Source: Candidatus Woesearchaeota archaeon (GTDB taxonomy: Archaea; Nanobdellota; Nanobdellia; UBA10117; ARS21). Taken from it: DNA of 34,995 nucleotides. This document shows, piece after piece, positions 1 to 9,505 of this stretch. Each line of letters opens with the position of its first letter. Position 1 is the first letter of the stretch. Made by a program: the position numbers and the translations under genes. Location of the stretch: contig JABIPN010000015.1 of NCBI GenBank assembly GCA_018698915.1, positions 1-34,995 of the forward strand. The letters are read 5' to 3'. Below the pieces are notes generated by a model. The model was not told where the DNA came from and did not search any database. It saw only the letters and a program-made list of their open reading frames with translations.

Positions 1-704
1 ATTAATCCAGTTCCAACTGCAAGTTTCAATGCGTCAATATGTAATGATTTAATTTGAGCGATTAATTCATCTGAATCTACATCTAATTCAGATCTCATAA
101 AGATTGTACCATCTTCTAATGCTGCAACTAAATTTAATCCAATCTTCATTGGTTTAATATCTAGTCTTTCTAGTAATGCTGCAAGTTGTGCTGAAATAAT
201 ATCACCTTCTTTTGCAACTTCTGAATCCACTTTAATCTCAATTTTTCCTGCATTAATTCCTGCTTTGATACCAACATCACCAAGTTCTCCAAGGATTGGA
301 CCTGGAGCAAAGTTAGTCATTCCTGCTGGAACAATAATATTGAAAGGTGCTTCTTGTCCGCCCTTTGCAGCTGAAGGAGACATGTTAGATTTTAATAGTG
401 CCCATAATGAAAATGCATCTAATTCTGAAGTTATAATTGCAGGCATTCCTTTGAAGTGTTGGATAAGCTCTGCTGCTTTATCTCTTCCTGAACTTTCTAA
501 TGCTCGAGACATTAGAGTTTTTCGAGACATAATAATGTTAACTTGTGTATCTAATTTCTCTTTGATAACTTGAAGTTGACGTGATGGAAGATCTTTCATG
601 TTAAGGATTGCTACAGTATTTGCTGAAGTAATTGAATTAGAAATATTACCAACTAATTCTTTTTTCCATTTAGCTGCCTTTGTTTTATATCCAGTTTTTT
701 CCAT
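1..704 (-). CDS. rpl10: Large ribosomal subunit protein uL10 (L10/P0), C-terminus cut by window edge
   Basis: Hand translation of minus strand from ATG at 704: MEKTGYKTKAAKWKKELVGNISNSITSANTVAILNMKDLPSRQLQVIKEKL..., uL10-like; directly downstream of uL1 with TAATG overlap. Confidence 0.9.
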   Translation of the reverse strand, partial: MEKTGYKTKAAKWKKELVGNISNSITSANTVAILNMKDLPSRQLQVIKEKLDTQVNIIMSRKTLMSRALESSGRDKAAELIQHFKGMPAIITSELDAFSLWALLKSNMSPSAAKGGQEAPFNIIVPAGMTNFAPGPILGELGDVGIKAGINAGKIEIKVDSEVAKEGDIISAQLAALLERLDIKPMKIGLNLVAALEDGTIFMRSELDVDSDELIAQIKSLHIDALKLAVGTGL

Positions 705-1345
705 TATAGTATTATTTTCTTTGACATTGTTGATTTAATGTAAACTTTTCCAAGGTTATTTTTACCATTTGGCAATACATGTTCTGCTGAGTTTATAATT
801 TTGATTATATTTGCTGCTAATTCTTCATCTGTTTGATCTTCATATCCAATAGAACATTGGAATACTGGTGCTTTATTTGCAATTAACTTGGCAGTATCTT
901 TAAGTTTTTCAACGAGCGGTGCTAAATTTGCTTTTGAAGGAACAATTGCACCTGCCTTAGGATTAGGCATTCGGTTTATTGGTCCAAAGTATCTACCGAA
1001 AACTTGAGCAATTTGTGGCATCATATCTGCTTGAGCTATGAAATAATCAAATTGTCTTGCTAATTTTTTAATTTCTCTAGGTTTTTTCCATTTTTCAAAA
1101 TCAGAAGAAAGAATAATTTTATCTGCTGCTTTTGCACCTGCTTCAGATTCATTACCAACTAATGCACAGATTTTTGCCTTTTTAGTTTTCCCCGAAGGAA
1201 GTCTGACAAAATCTTCAATTTTACCTTGTTTAGTCATATCAATATCTTTCAAAGTAATAATAACATCGATAGATTGTAAGAAATTTCTTTTAGAAATAAG
1301 TTTTCTAAGTTCTCCTAATGATTTATTTACAGATTTTTCATCCAT
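704..1345 (-). CDS. rpl1: Large ribosomal subunit protein uL1
   Basis: 213 aa; FGRYFGPINRMPNPKAGAIVP and C-terminal VYIKSTMSKKIIL typical of archaeal L1; L1-L10 gene order. Confidence 0.95.
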   Translation of the reverse strand: MDEKSVNKSLGELRKLISKRNFLQSIDVIITLKDIDMTKQGKIEDFVRLPSGKTKKAKICALVGNESEAGAKAADKIILSSDFEKWKKPREIKKLARQFDYFIAQADMMPQIAQVFGRYFGPINRMPNPKAGAIVPSKANLAPLVEKLKDTAKLIANKAPVFQCSIGYEDQTDEELAANIIKIINSAEHVLPNGKNNLGKVYIKSTMSKKIIL

Positions 1346-1413
1346 TCCGCTTTCGCTCCTACCTAAGTAGTAATATTGGCTAATTTTTAGTATTTATAAA
1401 GATTATTATTTGA

Positions 1414-3537
1414 TCACGGACGCAGAGAATAACTTAAAGAATCCAAATATTTCGTACCCTTATCTGTTACTATTTTGTAAAAAGGTAAATATGCTAGTTT
1501 TTTTGCCTTAATTTCCAGTCTTTTCGATTTCAAAAAATCAATTACTTTATTTTCAGGAAATCTTGATTTATGTTTTTGTCCGCCTAAGTTCAGATATTTT
1601 GGTTTAAGAATAAAATTCATTTTTTCAGGATTAAAAGATATCTCTTTTGTAGATATTATCTTATTGTTTATTGAAATATTTCCAATTTTCATTAAATTTT
1701 TTAATATTGAATCAACTTCACTGAAACTTAATCCCGATTTTACAAATACTTCAGATAAAGGTGTTGTTGGTCTCCGGCTAATTATATTCATAATTTTTTG
1801 TTGGTTTCCCGAAAGTGTTGGTCCGTCTCCAAGATTGACCCTTGTTAATGATTTGTTAAGATGTAATCCTGTGAATCTTTCCATATCGAATACTAGATGA
1901 TAATTTTTTCCCGCTTTTTCACAAATTACACTTAATACAGGTTTTAATATGAAGGATAAAGATTTTATTTGATTTTTTTCTATAGTTTTGATTTCTTTTT
2001 TTGAAATTCTTGGTTCGAAAATACTAAGTTGAGTTAGAGTTTCAGTTTTTGTATGTGTTGTTGGAAATGATGAAGTTGATTGTGGAGATGATTGTACTAT
2101 TGCCTTTTGTTGAAGTGTCGGATTTGCAGATATTGCTCTTTTTGATTCTTCAATATTAAATGACTTTGCTACACCACCATGTAGCGATTTTCTAACTCGT
2201 ATATCAACAAAAATTGGGAAATCTGTTGCACCAATAACTATTGCTTTACCGATAGGCAGATTTCTTATTTCACTTTCTGTTTCAGCAGTTATTCCTTCAA
2301 ATGAACGAGATATTGCAGAAAGATCGGAAGGATTTGTAACTTGCAATGCAATCTGGCTTCCACATTGAGATAATACTGATTTATCTACTCTTGCTGGACG
2401 TTGAGAGATTATACATGCACCCAGACCAAACTTACGTCCTTCTGCTGCTATTGATCTTATTATTTTTGAAGATTTTGCTTCACCAAAACCTCTTTCAGGA
2501 CAATAATTATGTGCTTCATCAATAATTAAAAATGCTGGAGGAATTTGTTCAGCTTTTCTTGACTCAAACATATCAGATAAAAGACTTCTCGCAACAATTT
2601 CTTGAAGCTCTTGTGATGCTCCTCTGAAATTCATAATTGTAAGTTGCCCAGGTTTTACAATTTCATTTATTGGTGTTGGATTATGACTAAACAAACCACT
2701 TTGCTCAAGTTGTTGTATTCCACCAATCAGTCTCCACTTTGCAGTTGATTCTGAGATTTCAAGCTCTTTAATTAATTCATCAAATTCAAATCTACCTTTT
2801 CTTTCAACAAGATCATTAACTACAGTATATAACAAACCTCTTTGTGCATCTGTTGCCTTGAAAGGAAGAGTTTCAGTAAGACTGAAGGGATTATTTGGGA
2901 TTTTTAATCTTATTTGATGTGCATCAATATTTATTGAAGTATTTACTGCAAACTCCATAAGATTTTCACCATAACTCTTTGCACTAATTCCATAATATTC
3001 AAAATATTCAGTTTCTTTTTGGTTTGTATTTGCATTTTTAATTGAAGAATATTCACCATGCGGATCAATAATTACAACTGGAACTCCAAGATCAAGTAGT
3101 TCTTCAAGTATAACTCCAACTGCATAAGATTTTCCTGCACCTGACTTTGCTAAAACTGCTAAGTGTTTTGTTATTAGTTTTTTAGGATCCAGATTTGCTT
3201 TGATATTCTTTCCTTGTAATTTTCCAATATAAACTCCATTCATTCTTAGATCAAGGATGTTTTTTATGAGATTATTGTCTGCTATTGAAACTTCAGATCC
3301 AGGAGTATAAGGAGTCCGAGGCTGCCTTAAGAATCCTCTTTCAGTTCTATGTCCAATTATTGCACAACTTGCTTGAGTTGTGTTGTTTATTTTTTCAATT
3401 TCTATAACTTGGTTCAATACGGAACCAACTTCGGGATGTTTAACTTCAACATAGTCCCATTTTTTTACTTGCCCATTTACTGCAAATTTGAAACTAGTTG
3501 TAGAAGTTCTCCCAGAGATAGTACCGATAGATGCCAT
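1414..3537 (-). CDS. HerA/DUF87-type hexameric ATPase with C-terminal winged-helix-like region
   Basis: Walker A LAKSGAGKSYAVG, VVIIDPHGEY, Walker B AFLIIDEAHNYCPE, arginine-finger region ISQRPARVDKSVLSQC. Confidence 0.88.
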   Translation of the reverse strand: MASIGTISGRTSTTSFKFAVNGQVKKWDYVEVKHPEVGSVLNQVIEIEKINNTTQASCAIIGHRTERGFLRQPRTPYTPGSEVSIADNNLIKNILDLRMNGVYIGKLQGKNIKANLDPKKLITKHLAVLAKSGAGKSYAVGVILEELLDLGVPVVIIDPHGEYSSIKNANTNQKETEYFEYYGISAKSYGENLMEFAVNTSINIDAHQIRLKIPNNPFSLTETLPFKATDAQRGLLYTVVNDLVERKGRFEFDELIKELEISESTAKWRLIGGIQQLEQSGLFSHNPTPINEIVKPGQLTIMNFRGASQELQEIVARSLLSDMFESRKAEQIPPAFLIIDEAHNYCPERGFGEAKSSKIIRSIAAEGRKFGLGACIISQRPARVDKSVLSQCGSQIALQVTNPSDLSAISRSFEGITAETESEIRNLPIGKAIVIGATDFPIFVDIRVRKSLHGGVAKSFNIEESKRAISANPTLQQKAIVQSSPQSTSSFPTTHTKTETLTQLSIFEPRISKKEIKTIEKNQIKSLSFILKPVLSVICEKAGKNYHLVFDMERFTGLHLNKSLTRVNLGDGPTLSGNQQKIMNIISRRPTTPLSEVFVKSGLSFSEVDSILKNLMKIGNISINNKIISTKEISFNPEKMNFILKPKYLNLGGQKHKSRFPENKVIDFLKSKRLEIKAKKLAYLPFYKIVTDKGTKYLDSLSYSLRP

Positions 3538-3616
3538 GTGTAATTTTTTTAGTAGTAATATAAAAGCGTGTGTATGGAAAATTAGTTATTTGTCAAGTCA
3601 AATACTTTAATAATGC

Positions 3617-3633
3617 TTACATTAAAAATGTAA
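3617..3633. repeat. Perfect inverted repeat TTACATT-AAA-AATGTAA abutting the HAD gene start
   Basis: Direct reading; ends 1 nt before ATG 3635. Confidence 0.7.
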
Positions 3634-3634
3634 T

Positions 3635-4258
3635 ATGATTAAAGTTTTAGTTTTTGATTTTTCTGGAGTTCTTTACAGTTCTAGATTTGAAAAATTTATG
3701 AAATCAATACTTAGTCTTGTTCCAGGGTTATCAGGTAACAAAGTTATTGAAGTTTTTTATAATAAACATCAGGATTATTATGCTGGATTAATTGATAAAA
3801 ATAATTTATGGAGTGGTGCGTTTTATTTGCTAGATATCCCTAGAACTAAATTTGCTAAAATAAATAAAATAATTTTTGAAAAAGGATTATTTACTGAGAA
3901 TAAATATATGCCTTCGCTGGTAAATAAACTATCTAAAAATTACAAAATTGCAGTATTATCTAATAGTGCAAAAGAAATGGAACTGGTTTTTTCAACTTCA
4001 AAATATTATAAATCTTTTACTGGATTTTTCTGGAGTCATAAAGAGAATGTTCGAAAACCAGATGAACGTTTTTACAAATTAGTTGAGAAAAAGTATAAGG
4101 TTAAACCCTCTGAAATTTTATTTTTTGATGATAAAGAACGAAATACTTCTGCTGCTGAAAAACTTGGCTGGAAGACGATTAAATTTACTAAAAAGATTTA
4201 TGAAAACGAAGCTGAATTTTTAAAAGAATTAGAAAAGGTAGGAGTTAAAGTTAGTTAA
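3635..4258 (+). CDS. HAD superfamily hydrolase (HAD-IA-like)
   Basis: VFDFSGVLY (DxSGV motif I variant), VLSNSAKE, KPDERFYKL, ILFFDDKERN. Confidence 0.8.
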   Translation: MIKVLVFDFSGVLYSSRFEKFMKSILSLVPGLSGNKVIEVFYNKHQDYYAGLIDKNNLWSGAFYLLDIPRTKFAKINKIIFEKGLFTENKYMPSLVNKLSKNYKIAVLSNSAKEMELVFSTSKYYKSFTGFFWSHKENVRKPDERFYKLVEKKYKVKPSEILFFDDKERNTSAAEKLGWKTIKFTKKIYENEAEFLKELEKVGVKVS

Positions 4259-4910
4259 TTAGTTTCAATTTATTATTTTTAAAAATTAAATTATGTGATA
4301 AGAATATCAGAGTAAAATTACCTTTTAGAAAATCACTCGGACGAATGGATATTGCTGCGTTATTTATTTTTCTTAGCACACGCTCAGACTTTGATCGTGG
4401 TTCATGCAGTGATATAAGATTTGTCTTGTATCCTACTTTTTTGAACATTTTATTAACAAATTCTGTACAAAAAAACGAATCCTCTCTATTAGAAAAACTA
4501 AAGTCATAAGGTATACCAATTGCACTTTTTGCATTTCTAATTAGGAGAGCTTTTTCTTTTTTTCTCAAATCACTTCTAAGAATAATTAAGGTGTCATATC
4601 GTTTGTAGATATTTAACATTCTTTCAGAAAAAACACCATCTTCACCCATTGCATGAATTACTTTATTTCCGCCAACATAAATTGCCGAGTGAGTTATTGG
4701 TTCATTTATTATTTTTGAATAAGCAGTACGTAAGTTTCCAAGAAGTAAAATGTCACCCTTTCTAATTTTTCTTCTGGATTTTTTAATATCCTTTTTTGAT
4801 AGCCAATTTCTTCTTCTTGTAATAATTGAACCAAATACATTGAATACAAAATTGTCGTATAATCTTTTAATTTTGTTTCTTCGTTTAGGGAAGTTTTTAA
4901 TTGAAATCAT
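4251..4910 (-). CDS. Permuted papain-like NlpC/P60 (YiiX/YaeF-type) amidohydrolase-like protein
   Basis: KGDILLLGN...THSAIYVGGNKVIHAMGEDGV (His) followed by FFCTEFVNKMF (Cys), the permuted order. Confidence 0.7.
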   Translation of the reverse strand: MISIKNFPKRRNKIKRLYDNFVFNVFGSIITRRRNWLSKKDIKKSRRKIRKGDILLLGNLRTAYSKIINEPITHSAIYVGGNKVIHAMGEDGVFSERMLNIYKRYDTLIILRSDLRKKEKALLIRNAKSAIGIPYDFSFSNREDSFFCTEFVNKMFKKVGYKTNLISLHEPRSKSERVLRKINNAAISIRPSDFLKGNFTLIFLSHNLIFKNNKLKLIN

Positions 4911-5893
4911 TTTATCCAGTTAACCTCAACTTGATCTGTTCGCCATTTACCATTAATTTCAGTATCTGAAATTTTTTGCCTCTTTCCGGCACTATACTCA
5001 ACAATTCCCTGCCATGCAATCATTGCTCCTTGATCTCCCGAAAGTTCTCTAGGACACACCTCAAATTTAACTTTTCTTGATTTACACATAGTTTCTAACA
5101 TTCTTGTTAATCTTTTATTTGCTGCAACACCGCCAGTTAGAAGGACTTCATTTTTACCAATATGTGCAATTGCTCGTTCAGTTGCTTCAGTTAACATTGC
5201 AAATACAGTTTCTTGTGTAGAGAATGCTAAATCGTTATTTGAGTACGCTTCACTTTCAATTAATTGTCTTACTTTTGTTTGAATTCCTGCAAATGAGAAA
5301 TCCATTCCTTTTATACTGTAAGGAAGTTCAATATATTTTTTTCCTTTAGCTGCCAAATTTTCAATCGCAGGTCCTCCTGGAAATCCAGTTCCCATGAACC
5401 TACCAATAGTATCTAAGAATTTTCCAACCCCAATATCTAGTGTTTCACCAAACACTCGATATTTATTTCCTGCATAAGCGATAATTTGAGTATTTGCTCC
5501 AGAAACATACAAAGTTATAGGATCTTTTAACTTTGTTTTATGTTTTCCAATTTCTATGTGTGCAACACAATGATTTACACCGAGCAAAGGAACATTCAAA
5601 AGTTTACTAAGTGTTCTTGCGGAAACTGCACCAACTCTAAGCGTTTGCCCCAATCCAGGTCCTTGAGAGAATGCAATTAGATCAAGGTCTGAAAGTTTTA
5701 ACTTAGCTTCTTCCAATGCAGAGTTTATTATTTTATCACAAAGAAGAAGGTGATGTTTTGTGGCTTTCATTGGATGTATACCTCCAGAAGCAGTAGTATA
5801 CATGCTGCGTTGGTTTGACAGAACTTCCCCTTTATTTGTAACTATACCTGCACCAAAAGTATGTGCTGTCGATTCAATTCCTAAACAGATCAT
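4907..5893 (-). CDS. kae1: Kae1/TsaD tRNA N6-threonylcarbamoyladenosine transferase
   Basis: MICLGIESTAHTFGAGIV...NHCVAHIEIG (HxxxH metal site)...LTGGVAANKRL...ELSGDQGAMIAWQG. ORF-track start at 5965 replaced by internal Met at the family N-terminus. Confidence 0.95.
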   Translation of the reverse strand: MICLGIESTAHTFGAGIVTNKGEVLSNQRSMYTTASGGIHPMKATKHHLLLCDKIINSALEEAKLKLSDLDLIAFSQGPGLGQTLRVGAVSARTLSKLLNVPLLGVNHCVAHIEIGKHKTKLKDPITLYVSGANTQIIAYAGNKYRVFGETLDIGVGKFLDTIGRFMGTGFPGGPAIENLAAKGKKYIELPYSIKGMDFSFAGIQTKVRQLIESEAYSNNDLAFSTQETVFAMLTEATERAIAHIGKNEVLLTGGVAANKRLTRMLETMCKSRKVKFEVCPRELSGDQGAMIAWQGIVEYSAGKRQKISDTEINGKWRTDQVEVNWIK

Positions 5894-5973
5894 ATTAGGA
5901 GTTGTAAGAGGCGATTTATAACTTCTTTTATTACTTAATTTGTGCGCAGTATAATGTTTTTTCACCGAAAGCC

Positions 5974-5980
5974 TTATAAA
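5974..5980 (+). promoter_or_regulatory. Probable TATA box for the 6008 ORF
   Basis: TTATAAA at leaderless spacing from ATG 6008. Confidence 0.45.
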
Positions 5981-6007
5981 CTCAAATTAAACATGAGACT
6001 TGTTAAA

Positions 6008-6931
6008 ATGAACTTTAATATAGAAAATCAAGCAATTAGTGTATTAAATGATACACCTTATTCAGTATATAATCAGAACACTGAAAGTATACCGCTCTGG
6101 ACGGGACGAAGCACTATGCCAAGAATTAATTTGGCATCAGCTGAAACACTAGTTAATCGAATAGCTAAAGTTGATCCTACATTAATAAAAGATATTGGTA
6201 AGGATAATTTAATTCTAAACTTAAATGAACATACTGATCGAATGTACAACAAGGTTTCCAGAAGTGCAAAAGGAGAATATATTGATGAAATTTTAGAATC
6301 TTTAAATGAAAGATTACCATATGTATTTTTACCAGATATATGCAATAAACCTTCAAATGGTTCTAAAACTCTTGAAGCATTTTCAGTGGCATCTTTTTTA
6401 GCGTATCATGATAACCCAACTAATAATGAACAAGTAAATCGTAAATCTAAAATCACTAATGATCGAAGACACTTTAGACGAAATCTTGAGGCTCATTTAG
6501 GATTACATACATTTAGAGATGAAGAACTCAAAACCATAGTTACTTGTGTTGATGGAATGCTTCGTAATGAAGGCTATCCTTCAGAAAATAAACAAGGGTT
6601 CTTCAGAAAGCATAAAGGTTATTTAGAAGAACCAGATGATGTGTTACGAGTTTTATTCGAAGGACAGTTAAATCTTGATGGATTTAATTATCTGAGACAT
6701 GCACAATTTCTTGATGAGAATGGTTTTGCTCAATCCCGGGATGGGCGTGATGCAATATTCATAAATAGATATAATCGTCCAGATAGTAGAATTATTTCAA
6801 CAGCAAACAGAGAAACTTCAAAAATGATGAATAGACTTAAGAAGGAAGGATCTAATTTAGTTAACGGTAAATTATTTGCTGAAGCCCAAAAGCTCGTTAT
6901 TGAAGATACTATTAAACGAGACAGACTTTAA
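6008..6931 (+). CDS. Hypothetical protein, no family recognised
   Basis: Uninterrupted ORF; ORF-track start at 5942 overlaps Kae1. TTATAAA at 5974-5980 is ~28-34 nt upstream of ATG 6008, consistent with a leaderless start there (ATG 5993 is the alternative). Confidence 0.65.
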   Translation: MNFNIENQAISVLNDTPYSVYNQNTESIPLWTGRSTMPRINLASAETLVNRIAKVDPTLIKDIGKDNLILNLNEHTDRMYNKVSRSAKGEYIDEILESLNERLPYVFLPDICNKPSNGSKTLEAFSVASFLAYHDNPTNNEQVNRKSKITNDRRHFRRNLEAHLGLHTFRDEELKTIVTCVDGMLRNEGYPSENKQGFFRKHKGYLEEPDDVLRVLFEGQLNLDGFNYLRHAQFLDENGFAQSRDGRDAIFINRYNRPDSRIISTANRETSKMMNRLKKEGSNLVNGKLFAEAQKLVIEDTIKRDRL

Positions 6932-6988
6932 TTTTCTGTTTTGAGGTAGTTACCTAAATTTTTTAAAGTTATATAAATACCCTAATCA

Positions 6989-7699
6989 ATGAAATCAAGT
7001 AATACTTTAGTTCCAAATCATGTTGGAATAATTCTAGATGGTAATAGAAGGTTTGCAAAAAGATTAATGCTTAAACCTTGGAAAGGACACGAATGGGGTG
7101 CTGAAAAAGTTGAGAAAGTTCTTGAATGGGGAAATGAATTAGGAATTCACGAACTAACACTTTATACTTTATCTCTTGAGAATTTTAATAGACCTAAAAC
7201 TGAATTTAATTATTTGATGGATTTATTCAAGAAAGAGTTTAAACGATTGAGTAAAGATCCGAAATTACAAGAAAAAGAAATTAAAATAAATTTTATAGGT
7301 CGTCTTTGGATGCTTGATGAAGAGTTACAACAAATTTTAAAGGGAATTTCAAATAAAACAAAAAATAATTCTAAATTTACTGTAAATTTTGCTATTGCTT
7401 ATGGGGGAAGACAAGAGGTTGTTGATGCAACTATTAAAATTGCAGAACAAGTAAAATCTGGTGAATTAGATATATCAAAAATTAATGAGGAAACTTTTTT
7501 AAATAATCTTTGGAGTTCTTCTGAACCTGATCTAATAATTCGAACTGGCGGTGAAACCAGAACTAGTAATTTTTTGAATTTTCAAGCAGCGTATAGTGAG
7601 TGGATATTTTTAGAAAAGAGTTGGCCTGAATTTGAAAAAGAAGATTTTATTTCTGCAATTAATGAATATGATACTCGATCAATAAGAAAAGGTATCTAA
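6989..7699 (+). CDS. uppS: Polyprenyl diphosphate synthase (cis-prenyltransferase, UppS family)
   Basis: HVGIILDGNRRFAKR, LTLYTLSLENFNRP, DLIIRTGGETRTSNFLNFQAAYSEW. Confidence 0.93.
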   Translation: MKSSNTLVPNHVGIILDGNRRFAKRLMLKPWKGHEWGAEKVEKVLEWGNELGIHELTLYTLSLENFNRPKTEFNYLMDLFKKEFKRLSKDPKLQEKEIKINFIGRLWMLDEELQQILKGISNKTKNNSKFTVNFAIAYGGRQEVVDATIKIAEQVKSGELDISKINEETFLNNLWSSSEPDLIIRTGGETRTSNFLNFQAAYSEWIFLEKSWPEFEKEDFISAINEYDTRSIRKGI

Positions 7700-8610
7700 A
7701 GAATTAAAGGTAAAATTAATGTAACATCACCTTCAACAGTTATGTGACTTGCTTCTTCTTTGACTTTACCCCAAGAAATTGCTTCTCTTGTTTGAGCTCC
7801 ACTTAATGAACCATCATACTCTACGGCTGTACTTACTTGAACGGCGTAATCTAATCCATTTCTAAATTGATTAAACCAAATAACGTGATGTTTTGAGATT
7901 CCGCCACCAAGCATTATTGCTCCTGCCTTTTTTGCATCAGTTACTCTAACGTAAAAATCTTGATCATCTTCAAATAAGTTTAATTTAAAATCTTTATTCA
8001 TTTGCCAATAATTCCAAAGTTGTGCACCCCATGCTCCGTCAAGAGGTCCAGGTAAATACACAGGAATTTTATTTTTCCAAGCCCAATAAATTATTGAATC
8101 TTTTGCGCCTTTTTCATTTTGAATTGCTTCTCCGAATGCCCAAATTAATTCATGAACTGACCATTCCTTTCTTTCAGCATGTAGTTTTTTTATTATTGGT
8201 TGAAGATTATCTTCTAGAACTTCACCGTAACATTCATTTGGAATTAGAACATTTCCAAGTCGGTTAATTCCTTTTTTGTGAAGTTCTTTATCATCCATCA
8301 TAAATGAACCTTGGTAATAATCTTTCCATAATCTTGCAAGATCGTGATCCAGAGTTCCGCAAGTAGTCATAATTGCATCAACTTTTTTGTTTTTTACTAA
8401 GTCACGAATTAATCCTCTTGTTCCAGTTGAAACAATACATGCTGGATGACTTAAAATTTTGAAACAATCTTTATCTGATTGCATGTTTTTGATTATTTTT
8501 GCAGCCTTTGCAACTTTTGATGCAGAGAATCCACCAGCTTTAGAGAATTGGTTAATTAGCTCTTTGATAGTAGTATTTTCATTTATGTTTAAATCTTTAA
8601 CTGCTTTCAT
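7696..8610 (-). CDS. dys: Deoxyhypusine synthase
   Basis: TCGTLDHDLAR, LPGPLDGAWGAQLW, GGGISKHHVIWFNQFRNGLDYAVQVSTAVEYDGSLSGAQTREAISWGK. Confidence 0.95.
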   Translation of the reverse strand: MKAVKDLNINENTTIKELINQFSKAGGFSASKVAKAAKIIKNMQSDKDCFKILSHPACIVSTGTRGLIRDLVKNKKVDAIMTTCGTLDHDLARLWKDYYQGSFMMDDKELHKKGINRLGNVLIPNECYGEVLEDNLQPIIKKLHAERKEWSVHELIWAFGEAIQNEKGAKDSIIYWAWKNKIPVYLPGPLDGAWGAQLWNYWQMNKDFKLNLFEDDQDFYVRVTDAKKAGAIMLGGGISKHHVIWFNQFRNGLDYAVQVSTAVEYDGSLSGAQTREAISWGKVKEEASHITVEGDVTLILPLIL

Positions 8611-8643
8611 AGTCTTTCCTCGTAAAGTTCTTTAAAAACGTGT

Positions 8644-9279
8644 CTATTTGACCTTTCTCAATATTGCATGATATTGATTACCTTGAAAATTTTTGTTGGT
8701 TTTAGGCATAACTTCATACACAATCTCAAATAAATCTTGAGATTTTATGGCAGCATAAGATTTATTTAATGCTTCAACCTTTTTTTCAAAAAAAGTTGAA
8801 TTAAAATCAGGAGAATCTTCATTTAATTTATCACTGAACCAACCGTGCGGTGTTGGTGTCGGTTCGAAAATAATGAAATAACCTCCAGATTTTAATGAGT
8901 TATATACATTCTCAAATGCATCCTCTTTATTTTCTTCAAAATGTAATGAGTTAGATGAAATTGCAATATCAAATTCTTGGTCAAAAGGTATATCTGCGAA
9001 TTTTCCAACTTTAAAAGTGACTCTATCATCAATATTTAAATTTTTGATATTTTCTTTTGCAAGTTTTATAGACTCAGGATCCGGATCAATACCATACCAA
9101 TGATTTACAAATTTACTTAAGTGAATCGCAAGTCTTCCAGTTCCACATCCAATGTCAAGTATATCTTTATTTTCTAATGAAATATATTTTTCAATAATTG
9201 ATTTATATTTTTCAGTAAGTTTAGGATTAACAGCTGTTTTATCAGTATAATCAACGTAAAAATGTTTAGGATTGTTCAT
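8644..9279 (-). CDS. Class I SAM-dependent methyltransferase
   Basis: DILDIGCGTGRLAIHLSKF, YGIDPDPESIKLAKEN; start moved to Met at 9279 immediately after eS31 stop. Confidence 0.85.
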   Translation of the reverse strand: MNNPKHFYVDYTDKTAVNPKLTEKYKSIIEKYISLENKDILDIGCGTGRLAIHLSKFVNHWYGIDPDPESIKLAKENIKNLNIDDRVTFKVGKFADIPFDQEFDIAISSNSLHFEENKEDAFENVYNSLKSGGYFIIFEPTPTPHGWFSDKLNEDSPDFNSTFFEKKVEALNKSYAAIKSQDLFEIVYEVMPKTNKNFQGNQYHAILRKVK

Positions 9280-9280
9280 T

Positions 9281-9505
9281 TTATTCAGAATTTTGTTCTT
9301 CTGATTTTTCAGAAGGTTTTTCTTCTTGTTTTGGAGTGTCAGATTCAGTGTGTCCGGTTGCACCACAATGTTTTCTGTCTTTGTGTACTGCCATGAACAA
9401 ACCAGTGTCTTTCGGTGAGCGAGGATTCTTTCGGATTAGTTCTCCGTCTTTAACTTCATAAAGTTTCCATCTTTGATATGCTGCTTTCTTTTCGTTGTCT
9501 GCCAT
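9281..9505 (-). CDS. rps27ae: Small ribosomal subunit protein eS31 (S27ae), cysteine-depleted variant
   Basis: RWKLYEVKDGELIRKNPRSPKDTGLFMAVHKDRKHCGATGHTE matches the archaeal S27ae core; adjacent to eS24. Confidence 0.88.
   Translation of the reverse strand: MADNEKKAAYQRWKLYEVKDGELIRKNPRSPKDTGLFMAVHKDRKHCGATGHTESDTPKQEEKPSEKSEEQNSE

Noticed and set aside
265-573. 102-aa + strand ORF
   Set aside because: Lies antisense inside uL10, whose minus-strand translation is clearly conserved; shadow ORF
1664-1900. 78-aa + ORF, and 3349..3543 + ORF
   Set aside because: Antisense to the HerA-like ATPase; no independent support
1414-3537. HerA as part of a NurA/Mre11/Rad50 or antiphage module
   Set aside because: No NurA, SIR2, DUF4297 or nuclease partner next to it; neighbours are uL1 and a HAD hydrolase, so treated as a housekeeping stand-alone ATPase
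6073-6345. 90-aa minus ORF
   Set aside because: Antisense to the longer + strand hypothetical gene; no ribosome-binding site or motif
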